DNA of 64,000 bases from positions 139,459 to 203,458 of the forward strand of contig NZ_JAUHJQ010000004.1 of NCBI RefSeq assembly GCF_030412965.1. Direction: 5' to 3'. The notes beneath the pieces are model-generated. The model was not told the DNA's origin. It was given only the letters and a program-made list of their open reading frames with translations, and ran no database searches. The DNA comes from Nocardioides oceani. Its GTDB lineage: Bacteria > Actinomycetota > Actinomycetes > Propionibacteriales > Nocardioidaceae. The position numbers and the translations under genes were made by a program. This document shows positions 50,143 through 58,865 of this stretch, piece after piece (the stretch's first letter is position 1; every line of letters starts with the position of its first letter).

Positions 50143-52254
50143 ATGGCGCGAGCGCTGCGCGGGGACATCCAGGGGCTGCGGGCGATCGCCGTCCTGGTCG
50201 TCGTCGCGAGCCACGCCGGGGTCGCGTGGCTGCCGGGCGGGTACGTCGGCGTCGACGTCTTCTTCGTGATCTCCGGCTACCTCATCGCGGGGCTGCTCTA
50301 CCGCGAGGTCGACCGCGACGGCCGGTTCTCCCTGCTCAGCTTCTGGTCGCGGCGGGCGCGGCGGATCCTGCCGGCCGCGACGGTGGTGACCGCGGTGACG
50401 GTGCTGACCGCGCTGGCGTGGTTCAGCCTGCTCGACGCGCGCCAGGTCGTCGAGGACTCGCTGTGGGCGGCGTTCTTCGCCGCCAACCTCCACTTCGCCC
50501 GCCAGGACGTCGACTACTTCGCCGCCGACCTCGGCGTCTCCCCGCTCCAGCACTACTGGTCGCTGGCGGTCGAGGAGCAGTTCTACGTCGTGTGGCCGCT
50601 GCTCCTCCTCGCCTGCCTCGGTGTCGCCCGCCTGGCCGGCCGGCGGGCCGGCGGGGGCGAGGGCCGGGCCGGCACCGGCCTCCCCCGCGCCGCGGTCGCG
50701 GGCGTCCTGCTGGCGGTGACCGCCGCGTCGTTCGCCTGGTCGGTGGCGCACACCGCGGACCAGCCGACGGCGGCGTACTTCTCCACGCTCACCCGCGCCT
50801 GGGAGCTCGGGCTCGGCGCCCTCGTCGCCCTCCTGCCCGGGACGGCGCTGCGGCGGCTCGGGCGCGGCGGCGCGACGGCGCTGGCCGTGGCTGGCCTCGT
50901 GATGGTCGCGACCGCCTGCGTCGTGCTGACCGGGGCCACCGCCTTCCCGGGGTACGCCGCCGCGCTGCCGGTCGTCGGGACCGCGCTCGTGCTGGTGGCC
51001 GGCGCGGGGTCGGCCCGGCCGTGGAGCGACGCCGCGCTCGCGTGGAGGCCGCTGCGGGTGGTCGGCGACTGGTCCTACTCGCTGTACCTGTGGCACTGGC
51101 CCGCGCTGGTGCTGCCGGTCGGCCTGCTCGGCCGGCCGCTCGAGGCCTGGGAGTCCGCGGCCGCGGTGGCGGTCGCCCTCGCCCTGGCCGCGGTGACCTA
51201 CACCTACGTCGAGCTGCCCTTCCGCGAGGGCCGGCCCGCGCTCGCCCTGGGCGTGCGGCGGGCGCTCGTGCTCTACCCCGCCAGCTTCGCGCTCGTGGCC
51301 GTCACCGGCGCGACCGCCTGGTGGTGGACCGGCGAGCGGGCCGACGCGGGCGACAACCCGGCGATCACCGCCGACGGCGCCGCGCACCCCGACGACCCGG
51401 ACGGCACGGTCGCCCTCGTCCGCGCGTCCGTCGACGCGGCCCGCGAGCGGATGGCCGTGCCGAGCGACCTCTCCCCCAGCCTGCTCGACCTGCGCGGCTC
51501 GATCGCCGACGTGGGGAGCTGCGACTACGGCACCGGCGTGCGGCGGCTGTGCCCACGGGGCGACGCCGACGGCGAGCGCTCCGTCGTCGTCATCGGCGAC
51601 TCCCACGCCCGGGCCTGGATCCCCGCCTTCGACCGGATCGCCGAGGAGGGCGGCTGGACGGCCTACTACCTCGTGATGTCGCAGTGCACCGCCGCCCACG
51701 TCGTCGTCGCCCCGGTCGACGAGGAACGGCCCTTCACCGAGTGCACCGACTTCCACGACTGGGTCGGCGAGCAGGTCGCCGAGCTGCAGCCGGACCTGGT
51801 GGTCGTCACGTCGTCCCCGCCGGTCAACGGCGTCTACGAGGGCGACCAGCGCTACGAGGCGCTCGACCGGGTCACCCCGCTGCTCGCCGCCGGGTACGAC
51901 GACCTGTTCGCCGACCTCGGCCGGGCGGCGGACCGGGTGGTGCTCCTGCGCGACGTGCCCAAGTCGTCGTACGACCCCGGCACCTGCCTGACCACCGGCT
52001 CCCCCAGCCTCGCCGACTGCACGTTCGTGCCGGTCGAGCGCTCGCGCCGCCTCGGCGACGTCGCCGTCACCTCCGCCCGGCTGGCGGGCGCGGAGGTGGT
52101 CGACCCGACGCCGTGGCTGTGCTGGCAGGACCTCTGCCCGGTCGTCATCGGCGGCACGCTGTCCTACCGCGACACCGACCACCTGACGACGGAGTACGCC
52201 GCGTCGCTCGCCGGCGCGCTCGGCCGGGCGCTGCACATGCTCGACCGTCCGTGA
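50143..52254 (+). CDS. Membrane acyltransferase with SGNH domain (OafA-type)
   Basis: A 703-residue acetyltransferase of cell-surface polymers. Residues 1-370 form the AT3 domain with ten or so helices: GDIQGLRAIAVLVVVASHAGVAWLPGGYVGVDVFFVISGYLI has the catalytic-type His and the R/GLRA motif, and QHYWSLAVEEQFYVVWPLLL is diagnostic. Residues about 450-700 form an extracytoplasmic SGNH domain with VVVIGDSHARAWIPAF (Ser), DLVVVTSSPPVNGVYEG (Asn block) and DTDHLTTEYA (Asp-His). This matches OafA/PatA-like proteins that O-acylate polysaccharides or peptidoglycan. ATG at 50143 is used; GTG at 50125 is possible. Confidence 0.9.
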   Translation: MARALRGDIQGLRAIAVLVVVASHAGVAWLPGGYVGVDVFFVISGYLIAGLLYREVDRDGRFSLLSFWSRRARRILPAATVVTAVTVLTALAWFSLLDARQVVEDSLWAAFFAANLHFARQDVDYFAADLGVSPLQHYWSLAVEEQFYVVWPLLLLACLGVARLAGRRAGGGEGRAGTGLPRAAVAGVLLAVTAASFAWSVAHTADQPTAAYFSTLTRAWELGLGALVALLPGTALRRLGRGGATALAVAGLVMVATACVVLTGATAFPGYAAALPVVGTALVLVAGAGSARPWSDAALAWRPLRVVGDWSYSLYLWHWPALVLPVGLLGRPLEAWESAAAVAVALALAAVTYTYVELPFREGRPALALGVRRALVLYPASFALVAVTGATAWWWTGERADAGDNPAITADGAAHPDDPDGTVALVRASVDAARERMAVPSDLSPSLLDLRGSIADVGSCDYGTGVRRLCPRGDADGERSVVVIGDSHARAWIPAFDRIAEEGGWTAYYLVMSQCTAAHVVVAPVDEERPFTECTDFHDWVGEQVAELQPDLVVVTSSPPVNGVYEGDQRYEALDRVTPLLAAGYDDLFADLGRAADRVVLLRDVPKSSYDPGTCLTTGSPSLADCTFVPVERSRRLGDVAVTSARLAGAEVVDPTPWLCWQDLCPVVIGGTLSYRDTDHLTTEYAASLAGALGRALHMLDRP

Positions 52255-52274
52255 GCACCCCCACCTTGTGACGA

Positions 52275-52291
52275 TGACAGCGCCGGTGTCA
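52275..52291. promoter_or_regulatory. Inverted repeat before the LLM gene
   Basis: TGACAG (52275-52280), CGCCG spacer, GTGTCA (52286-52291), 11 bases before the LLM start codon. It has the same length and almost the same half-sites as the element at 54258-54274 in the MerR/acyl-CoA dehydrogenase gap, so both may bind that MerR protein. Confidence 0.5.
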
Positions 52292-52302
52292 GGGTGAGCG
52301 GC

Positions 52303-53340
52303 ATGAAGATCTCGATGCCGCTCATGTACGACGGGAACCCGCGTCAGGCCGCCGACCAGGTCGTCGCCCTGGAGAAGGCCGGTCTCGACACGGTGTGGGT
52401 GGCCGAGGCGTACGGCTTCGACTCCCCGACGCTGATGGGCTACCTCGCGGCGAAGACCGAGACCCTCGAGATCGGCGCGGCGATCCTCAACGTCTTCTCG
52501 CGCACGCCGGGCGCGCTGCTGCAGACCGCCGCCGGCCTCGACAACGTCTCCGGCGGCCGCGCGGTCATCGGCCTCGGCGCCTCGGGCCCGCAGGTGATCG
52601 AGGGCTTCCACGGCATGCCGTACGACAAGCCGCTCGGCCGCACGCGTGAGGTCATCTCGATCCTGCGCCAGGGCCTGCGCCGCGAGCCGCTCGAGCACGA
52701 CGGCAAGATCTTCACCCTCCCCCTCCCCGCGGACCAGGGCCTCGGCCTCGGCAAGCCGCTGAAGCTGCTCACCCGCCCCGAGCGGCCGGCCGTTCCGCTG
52801 TGGGTGGCCTCCCTCGGCGACGCCAACGTGGCGATGACCGCCGAGATCGCCGACGGCTGGATCCCCCACCTGTTCCTGCCCGAGAAGGCCCAGCAGGTCT
52901 GGGGCGCGGCGCTGGCCAAGGGTGCCGCGAAGCGCTCCCCCGACCTCGCCCCGCTCGAGGTCACCGCCGGCGGCATGGTCGCCGTCGGCGAGGGCGAGGA
53001 CACCAAGGCGCTGCTCGACTTCGCCCGCCCGCTCTACGCGCTCTACGTCGGCGGCATGGGCGCCCGGGGCAAGAACTTTTACAACGACCTCGCCTGCCAG
53101 TACGGCTACGAGGCGGAGGCCAAGCAGATCCAGGACCTCTACCTCGACGGCAAGAAGAAGGAGGCCGAGGCGCTCGTGCCGCTGGAGTGGCTCGAGGCCG
53201 GCAACCTGGTGGGCCCGGAGTCCTACGTCAAGGAGCGGATCGCCGCCTTCCGCGAGGCCGGCGTCACTAACCTCCAGCTCACCCCCGCCACCGCCGACCC
53301 GGCCGCCACGATCGCCCAGGTCAAGGAGTGGGTGTCCTGA
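52303..53340 (+). CDS. LLM-class F420-dependent oxidoreductase
   Basis: A 345-residue TIM-barrel flavin/F420 enzyme resembling Rv3520c-type oxidoreductases. MKISMPLMYDGNPRQAADQVVALEKAGLDTVWVAEAYGFDSPTLMGYLA is the N-terminal barrel start, and GAAILNVFSRTPGALLQTAAGLDNVSGGRAVIGLGASGPQVIEGFHG holds the cofactor-binding loops. GDANVAMTAEIADGWIPHLF is the usual late strand. ATG at 52303 is chosen because AGGG lies about 9 bases upstream; GTG at 52294 is an alternative. The substrate is unknown, but relatives act on lipid-like ketones or CoA-linked compounds. The nearby acyl-CoA dehydrogenase and shared inverted repeat hint at a fatty-acid link. Confidence 0.88.
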   Translation: MKISMPLMYDGNPRQAADQVVALEKAGLDTVWVAEAYGFDSPTLMGYLAAKTETLEIGAAILNVFSRTPGALLQTAAGLDNVSGGRAVIGLGASGPQVIEGFHGMPYDKPLGRTREVISILRQGLRREPLEHDGKIFTLPLPADQGLGLGKPLKLLTRPERPAVPLWVASLGDANVAMTAEIADGWIPHLFLPEKAQQVWGAALAKGAAKRSPDLAPLEVTAGGMVAVGEGEDTKALLDFARPLYALYVGGMGARGKNFYNDLACQYGYEAEAKQIQDLYLDGKKKEAEALVPLEWLEAGNLVGPESYVKERIAAFREAGVTNLQLTPATADPAATIAQVKEWVS

Positions 53341-53364
53341 TCGCTGGGGTACCCCGGGGGGGGT

Positions 53365-53396
53365 GTCAGGATCCCAAGTTCACTTGGGATCCTGAC
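53365..53396. terminator. Perfect 14-bp hairpin after the LLM gene
   Basis: GTCAGGATCCCAAG (53365-53378), TTCA loop, CTTGGGATCCTGAC (53383-53396), 24 bases past the LLM stop. It is a clean stem in a locally less GC-rich patch and probably serves both convergent transcripts. Confidence 0.8.
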
Positions 53397-53451
53397 GCTT
53401 CCCTGCCATCGCCATGGCCGCGAAGCGTCAGAGATGGCCGCGGAGTGACCC

Positions 53452-53521
53452 CGTCTCGCCCGGCCCGCGTGGCCCGGCCCGCGTGGCCCGGCCCGCGTCG
53501 CCCGGCCCGCGTGGCCGGGCC
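53452..53521. repeat. 14-bp GC tandem repeat
   Basis: Five units of CGCGTGGCCCGGCC (the first and third degenerate) fill 53452-53521 in the gap between the LLM and MerR genes. It is a low-complexity direct repeat with no coding role seen. Together with the hairpin it accounts for most of this 190-base gap. Confidence 0.85.
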
Positions 53522-53530
53522 GGCCGACCC

Positions 53531-54235
53531 TCAGTCCCGCGCGAGCGACCGCGCGATGACCGCGTTGGCGGCCCGCTGGAACCCGGTGACGACCGCCTCG
53601 AGCGTGAGGCGACGAAGCCGGGAGACGGTCTGCTCGAGCCGCTCGGCGTCCTCGGCGGAGTGCGCCTCGCGGCGGTAGGGACGCAGCACCTGCTCGCGCA
53701 GGATGTCGGTGAGCTCCTCGGCCAGCGCGTCCATGTGCCGGCGGATCGCCTCGCTGGCGGCCTCCATGCTGCCCGGCGGGATGTCGACGTCGAGCAGCTC
53801 GACGCCGACGGGGAGGTTCGGCATGGCGACGTACCGTCCGCCGTCCCGCTCGAGGGAGCCGAGCGCCTGCAGGGTCTCGAGGTCGCGGTCGGACAGCGAG
53901 CGGCCGGCGACCTCCTCGAGCTGGGCGCGGGTCAGCCGCTCCTGGGGCTGGGAGGACCACGAGGTGAGCATCGCCCGTTGGAGGGCGAGGTCCTCGACGG
54001 TCGCGTGCTCGGGCAGCCCGGCGAGCACGCGCTCGATCGCCTGCAGCGTGAAGCCGTGGTCCTGCAGCGCGCGGACCAGCTCGAGCCGCGCACGGTGCTC
54101 GGCGCCGTAGTAGGCGACCCGGCCGCGCCGCTCGGGCGGCGGGAGCAGCCCGAGGCTGGCGTAGTAGCGCGTCGTGCGCACGGTCAGGCCGACGGCCGTC
54201 GCGAGCTCGTCGACGGTGAGGACTGTGCTGCTCAT
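53531..54235 (-). CDS. MerR-family transcriptional regulator
   Basis: A 234-residue regulator. The N-terminal winged helix reads LTVDELATAVGLTVRTTRYYASLGLLPPPERRGRVAYYGAEHRARLELVRAL, with the wing typical of MerR. The long C-terminal part lacks metal-binding Cys clusters and looks like an effector-binding helical domain ending in a coiled coil (RRHMDALAEELTDILREQVLRPYRREAHSAEDAERLEQTVSRLRRL). Larger MerR proteins of this kind control fatty-acid and acyl-CoA genes in actinobacteria. It is divergent from an acyl-CoA dehydrogenase gene, with a 17-bp inverted repeat in between, so self- and neighbour-control is likely. Confidence 0.88.
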   Translation of the reverse strand: MSSTVLTVDELATAVGLTVRTTRYYASLGLLPPPERRGRVAYYGAEHRARLELVRALQDHGFTLQAIERVLAGLPEHATVEDLALQRAMLTSWSSQPQERLTRAQLEEVAGRSLSDRDLETLQALGSLERDGGRYVAMPNLPVGVELLDVDIPPGSMEAASEAIRRHMDALAEELTDILREQVLRPYRREAHSAEDAERLEQTVSRLRRLTLEAVVTGFQRAANAVIARSLARD

Positions 54236-54257
54236 GGGGCGAGCCTATCTTGATCGA

Positions 54258-54274
54258 TGACAGTTCTGCTGTCA
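54258..54274. promoter_or_regulatory. Probable MerR operator in the divergent gap
   Basis: TGACAG (54258-54263), TTCTG, CTGTCA (54269-54274): a perfect 6-bp inverted repeat 24-40 bases from the MerR start and 60 bases from the acyl-CoA dehydrogenase start. TTGATC at 54250-54255 could be a -35 with the long spacer MerR promoters use; the -10 is weak. Confidence 0.6.
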
Positions 54275-54333
54275 CAGTGGCGCTGACACTCTGCTGCGAC
54301 CCCGGCGAGGGGTCGACCCACCATGGAGGAACC

Positions 54334-55482
54334 ATGCCGGAGCGCCCGTCCATCTACGAGCAGGAGCACGAGGACTTCCGCACGACCGTGCGCGCCTTCC
54401 TCGAGAAGGAGGTCGTCCCCCACCACGACCAGTGGGAGAAGGACGGCCAGGTCAGCCGCGAGGTGTGGCTCAAGGCCGGCGAGGCGGGCCTGCTCTGCTT
54501 CGACGTCGCCGAGGAGTACGGCGGGCCGGGGATCAAGGACTTCCGCTACAACGCGGTCGTCGCGGAGGAGATCTCCAAGGTCGGCGCGAGCGGGCTGGGC
54601 TTCCCCGTCCACACCGACATCATCGTCCCCTACATCAGCCAGCTCGGCACCGAGGAGCAGAAGCAGCGCTGGCTCCCGGGCCTGGTCAGCGGCGAGCTGA
54701 TCTCCTCGATCGCGATGACCGAGCCCGGCGCCGGCTCGGACCTCCAGGGCATCCGCACCAGCGCGGTCGACAAGGGCGACCACTACGTGCTGAACGGGTC
54801 GAAGACCTTCATCAGCAACGGGATCATGAGCGACGTCGTCATCGTCGTCGCGCGCACCGACCCCGACGCCGGCCACCAGGGCATCAGCCTCCTGGTCGTC
54901 GAGCGCGGCATGGAGGGCTTCGAGCGCGGCCGCAACCTGGACAAGATGGGCATGAAGGCCCAGGACACCGCGGAGCTGTTCTTCGACAACGTCGTGGTCC
55001 CGAAGGAGAACCTGCTCGGCGAGGAGGGTTCCGGCTTCATCTCGCTCATGCTCAACCTGCCCCAGGAGCGGGTCTCGATCGCCGCGATCGCGGTGGCCGC
55101 GTGCGAGCACGTCCTCGACCTGTGCCTGAGCTACGCCAAGGAGCGCGAGGCGTTCGGCAAGCCGATCGGCAAGTTCCAGCACAACCGGTTCCTGCTCGCC
55201 GAGATGGCCACCGAGGTCCACATCGCCCGGCTCTTCGTCAACGACTGCATCCTCAAGCTCAACGAGGACAAGGTCGACACCTCGCTGGCCTCGATGGCCA
55301 AGTGGTGGACGACCGAGCTGCAGAAGAAGCTGGTCGACCAGGGCGTCCAGCTCCACGGCGGCTACGGCTACATGACGGAGTACCCCATCTCCAAGGCCTA
55401 CGTGGACAGCCGGATCCAGACCATCTACGGCGGCACCACGGAGATCCAGAAGGAGATCATCGGCCGGAGCCTGGGCATCTGA
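54334..55482 (+). CDS. Acyl-CoA dehydrogenase, LCAD/IVD-like
   Basis: A 382-residue FAD enzyme that desaturates acyl-CoA. SSIAMTEPGAGSDLQGIRTSA and KTFISNGIMSDVVIVVART are the FAD and substrate loops. The usual C-terminal catalytic Glu is replaced by Gly in TIYGGTTEIQKEI; instead Glu258 in AACEHVLD sits where long-chain and isovaleryl enzymes carry their base, after LPQERVSIAAIAV. It should therefore be active on long or branched chains. ATG at 54334 follows GGAGGA. It is divergent from the MerR regulator. Confidence 0.92.
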   Translation: MPERPSIYEQEHEDFRTTVRAFLEKEVVPHHDQWEKDGQVSREVWLKAGEAGLLCFDVAEEYGGPGIKDFRYNAVVAEEISKVGASGLGFPVHTDIIVPYISQLGTEEQKQRWLPGLVSGELISSIAMTEPGAGSDLQGIRTSAVDKGDHYVLNGSKTFISNGIMSDVVIVVARTDPDAGHQGISLLVVERGMEGFERGRNLDKMGMKAQDTAELFFDNVVVPKENLLGEEGSGFISLMLNLPQERVSIAAIAVAACEHVLDLCLSYAKEREAFGKPIGKFQHNRFLLAEMATEVHIARLFVNDCILKLNEDKVDTSLASMAKWWTTELQKKLVDQGVQLHGGYGYMTEYPISKAYVDSRIQTIYGGTTEIQKEIIGRSLGI

Positions 55483-55558
55483 GCCCCAGGTCACACCGCC
55501 CCTCGCACCAGTGGGACCGCCGCCCGGCCGCACCGGCCGGGCGGCGTAGCGTGCAACG

Positions 55559-56218
55559 GTGAGCAGCGAGGTCGTCCCAGCCGTCCGGTACGACACCCCC
55601 GGGCTGGTCCGCACCCTCGACGTGGGCGCCAAGGCGCTGCTCGTGGTCATGCTGACCCTCGCCCTGGCCTACCCCGACTCCAGCGGCCTCGAGGGCAAGG
55701 GTGCGGGCGCTCGGGCGGTCGGCTACCCGCTGCTGGCCTTCGCGATCCCGGCGACCTGGTGGTGGCACTGGCGCGACCGGGCGTCGTTCCCGTGGCTCGC
55801 GGACCTCCTGGTCACCCTCACCTGCTTCAGCGACACGCTGGGCAACCGGCTGGACCTCTACGACACCGTCGTGTGGTTCGACGACTTCATGCACTTCGCC
55901 AACCTCGGCCTGCTCACCGCGGCCGTGGTCCTGCTGACCATGCACCGCAGCTCGCCGCTCGCCGCCGTGCTCGAGCGGTCGCTGGCGTTCGGCGCGACCG
56001 CCGCGGTGGCCTGGGAGCTCGCGGAGTACGCCGCGTTCCTCAGCCGGCACTCCGAGCGCCACCACGCCTACGCCGACACCCTCGGCGACCTCGCGCTCGG
56101 CATCCTCGGCTCGCTCGTCGCCGCCGCCGTCGTCCATCGCGCCTGGGCGGCCGGCCACCTGCGGTCGACCGCGCCGCAGCTCGAGCACGCCGGCCCGACC
56201 GTCCGGGCCGCGGGATAG
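55559..56218 (+). CDS. DUF2238/YjdF-like membrane protein
   Basis: A 219-residue membrane protein with about six helices. The [22 protein letters not shown] and [46 protein letters not shown] blocks give a D-x-x-H ... E-x-x-E/Y ... D-T-x-x-D pattern found in YjdF-like (DUF2238) proteins. The histidines and acids in helices could bind metal, but no function is proven for the family. GTG at 55559 opens [15 protein letters not shown]. The stop is only 10 bases before fbiC, so the two probably share a transcript. Confidence 0.7.
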   Translation: MSSEVVPAVRYDTPGLVRTLDVGAKALLVVMLTLALAYPDSSGLEGKGAGARAVGYPLLAFAIPATWWWHWRDRASFPWLADLLVTLTCFSDTLGNRLDLYDTVVWFDDFMHFANLGLLTAAVVLLTMHRSSPLAAVLERSLAFGATAAVAWELAEYAAFLSRHSERHHAYADTLGDLALGILGSLVAAAVVHRAWAAGHLRSTAPQLEHAGPTVRAAG

Positions 56219-56228
56219 CCTGCTGGCG

Positions 56229-58784
56229 ATGGACGCCGCGACCCCGGACCCCCGCCCGACGCCCCAGCAGGTACGTCGTGCGCTCGCGCGCGCCGAGCGC
56301 GGGGCCGCGCTGGACGTGGCCGAGGCCGCCGCGCTCCTCGCCGCGACCGGCCCCGAGCTCGACCGGCTCTGCGCCGCCGCGGCCAAGGTCCGCGACGCCG
56401 GCCTCGTGGCCGCCGGCCGGCCGGGCGTGGTGACGTACTCACCCAAGGTCTTCATCCCGGTCACGCGCCTGTGCCGCGACCGCTGCCACTACTGCACCTT
56501 CGTCGAGACGCCCGGACAGGCCGCCCGCGAGGGCCGCGCGCCGTACCTCTCGCCCGACGAGGTCCTCGACATCGCCCGCCAGGGCGCCGAGCTGGGATGC
56601 CTGGAGGCGCTGTTCACCCTCGGGGACCGGCCCGAGGACCGCTGGCCCGAGGCGCGCGCCTGGCTCGACGAGCAGGGCTACGACTCGACGCTGGCCTACG
56701 TCCGGGCGCTCGCGGTGCGGGTGCTGGAGGAGACCGGCCTGCTGCCCCACCTCAACCCCGGCGTCATGTCCTGGGAGGAGATGAACCGGCTCAAGCCGGT
56801 CGCGCCCTCGATGGGGATGATGCTGGAGACCACCTCCCGGCGGCTGCACGAGACCAAGGGCTCGGCGCACTTCGGCTCGCCCGACAAGGACCCCGCGGTG
56901 CGGCTGCGGGTGCTCGAGGACGCCGGCCGGCTCTCGATCCCCTTCACCACCGGCCTGCTCGTCGGCATCGGCGAGACGCTCGCCGAGCGCGCCGAGACGG
57001 TCTTCGCGCTGCGCGCCACCTCACGAGCGTTCGGCGCCGTGCAGGAGGTGATCGTCCAGAACTTCCGGGCCAAGCCGGACACCGCGATGCGGCACACCGA
57101 CGACCTCGACCTCGACGAGTACCGCGCCGCCATCGCGGTCACCCGCATCGTCCTCGGCCCCCGGGCCCGGGTGCAGGCGCCGCCGAACCTGGTCGACCTG
57201 GCCGAGTGCCGCGCGCTGCTCGGGGCGGGCGTCGACGACTGGGGCGGCGTCTCCCCGCTCACCCCGGACCACGTCAACCCCGAGCGGCCGTGGCCCTCCC
57301 TCGAGCGGCTCCGGGCGATCAGCGCCGAGTGCGGCTTCGAGCTCGCCGCCCGGCTGACCATCCACCCCGAGCACGTCCGCGCCGCGCTCGACGCCGGCGC
57401 CCCCTGGCTGGACCCGCGGGTCGCCGGCCACGTCGCGGCCCTGGCCGGGCCCGACGGCCTCGCGCGCCCCGGCGTACGCCCCACCGGGCTGCCCTGGCAG
57501 GAGCCCGACGGCGGGTTCGCCAGCATGACCACCGGCGCCGGCCGGACCGACCTGCACGCGGCGGTGGACACCGAGGGCCGCACCGAGGACCGGCGCTCGG
57601 ACTTCGCCGACGTCTACGGCGACTGGGACTCCGTGCGCGACGCCGCGTCGAGCACCGGCACGCCCGCGGTCCTGCACAGCGAGGGCCGGGAGGCGCTCGC
57701 CGCGGCGGAGGCGGACCCGGGGAACCTCTCCGACGAGCACGCGCTCACGCTGATGACCGCCGAGGGCCCGCTGCTCGAGCAGGTCTGCCGGCTGGCCGAC
57801 GACCTGCGCCGCGAGGTGGTCGGCGACGACGTGACGTACGTCGTGAACCGGAACATCAACTTCACCAACGTCTGCTACGTCGGCTGCCGGTTCTGCGCGT
57901 TCGCCCAGCGACGCACCGACGCCGACGCGTTCTCCCTCTCCCTGGACCAGGTCGCCGACCGCGCCCAGGAGGCCTGGGACCTCGGCGCGACCGAGGTCTG
58001 CATGCAGGGCGGCATCGACCCCGAGCTGCCCGCCACGGCGTACTTCGACCTGGTCACCGCGGTCAAGCAGCGCGTGCCCGAGATGCACGTCCACGCCTTC
58101 AGCCCGATGGAGGTCGTCAACGGCACCGCCCGGACCGGGCTGTCCGTCGAGGACTTCCTCATCAAGGCCCGCGAGGCCGGCCTCGGCTCGCTGCCGGGGA
58201 CCGCCGCGGAGATCCTCGACGACGAGGTCCGCTGGGTGCTGACCAAGGGCAAGCTGCCCGCCCGCACCTGGATCGAGATCGTCTCCACCGCGCACCGCGT
58301 GGGCATCCCGACGACCTCGACGATGATGTACGGCCACGTCGACAACCCGCGCCACTGGGTCGGCCACCTGCGGGTGCTCTCCCGCATCCAGGACGCCTCG
58401 GTGGACGCCGGCGGGGCGCGGTTCACCGAGTTCGTGCCGCTGCCGTTCGTGCACACCTCCGCGCCGATCTACCTCGCCGGCGTCGCCCGCCCCGGGCCGA
58501 CCCTGCGCGACAACCTCGCGGTGCACGCGATGGCCCGGATCCTGCTCCACGGCCGGATCGACAACATCCAGACCTCGTGGGTCAAGCTCGGCGTCGACGG
58601 CACCCGCGCGATGCTCCGCGCCGGCGCCAACGACCTCGGCGGGACGCTGATGGAGGAGACCATCTCGCGGATGGCCGGCTCCGAGCACGGCTCGGCCAAG
58701 ACCGTCGCCGAGCTGGTCGAGATCGGCGCCGGGATCGGGCGCCCGGTCGTCGAGCGCACCACGACGTACGCAGCCCGGTCCTGA
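56229..58784 (+). CDS. fbiC: 7,8-didemethyl-8-hydroxy-5-deazariboflavin (Fo) synthase
   Basis: An 851-residue fusion of two radical-SAM domains that makes the F420 chromophore Fo from tyrosine and a flavin precursor. The N-terminal CofG half has the cluster motif [12 protein letters not shown] (Cys82, 86, 89). The C-terminal CofH half has [12 protein letters not shown] (Cys549, 553, 556). Both motifs are complete, so it should be active. Fusion of the two halves is the normal state in actinobacteria. The product is finished to F420 by enzymes encoded elsewhere. It belongs with npdG and the LLM oxidoreductase upstream. ATG at 56229 is the start. Confidence 0.97.
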   Translation: MDAATPDPRPTPQQVRRALARAERGAALDVAEAAALLAATGPELDRLCAAAAKVRDAGLVAAGRPGVVTYSPKVFIPVTRLCRDRCHYCTFVETPGQAAREGRAPYLSPDEVLDIARQGAELGCLEALFTLGDRPEDRWPEARAWLDEQGYDSTLAYVRALAVRVLEETGLLPHLNPGVMSWEEMNRLKPVAPSMGMMLETTSRRLHETKGSAHFGSPDKDPAVRLRVLEDAGRLSIPFTTGLLVGIGETLAERAETVFALRATSRAFGAVQEVIVQNFRAKPDTAMRHTDDLDLDEYRAAIAVTRIVLGPRARVQAPPNLVDLAECRALLGAGVDDWGGVSPLTPDHVNPERPWPSLERLRAISAECGFELAARLTIHPEHVRAALDAGAPWLDPRVAGHVAALAGPDGLARPGVRPTGLPWQEPDGGFASMTTGAGRTDLHAAVDTEGRTEDRRSDFADVYGDWDSVRDAASSTGTPAVLHSEGREALAAAEADPGNLSDEHALTLMTAEGPLLEQVCRLADDLRREVVGDDVTYVVNRNINFTNVCYVGCRFCAFAQRRTDADAFSLSLDQVADRAQEAWDLGATEVCMQGGIDPELPATAYFDLVTAVKQRVPEMHVHAFSPMEVVNGTARTGLSVEDFLIKAREAGLGSLPGTAAEILDDEVRWVLTKGKLPARTWIEIVSTAHRVGIPTTSTMMYGHVDNPRHWVGHLRVLSRIQDASVDAGGARFTEFVPLPFVHTSAPIYLAGVARPGPTLRDNLAVHAMARILLHGRIDNIQTSWVKLGVDGTRAMLRAGANDLGGTLMEETISRMAGSEHGSAKTVAELVEIGAGIGRPVVERTTTYAARS

Positions 58785-58800
58785 CCGGCTCCGACCGGGG

Positions 58801-58828
58801 TTTGGTCGTCCGGTCGGGCCGGTAAACT
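58801..58828 (+). promoter_or_regulatory. Candidate promoter of the kinase gene
   Basis: TTTGGT at 58801-58806 and TAAACT at 58823-58828 with a 16-base spacer, 38 bases before the kinase ATG. The -10 is good, the -35 only partial. Confidence 0.35.
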
Positions 58829-58865
58829 CCCCGCGGCGGGCCGCCGGGCCCGGGCGAGGGCAGGC

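Noticed and set aside
53452..53521. Possible CRISPR-like array
   Set aside because: The units are adjacent 14-bp GC repeats with no spacers and no cas genes nearby.
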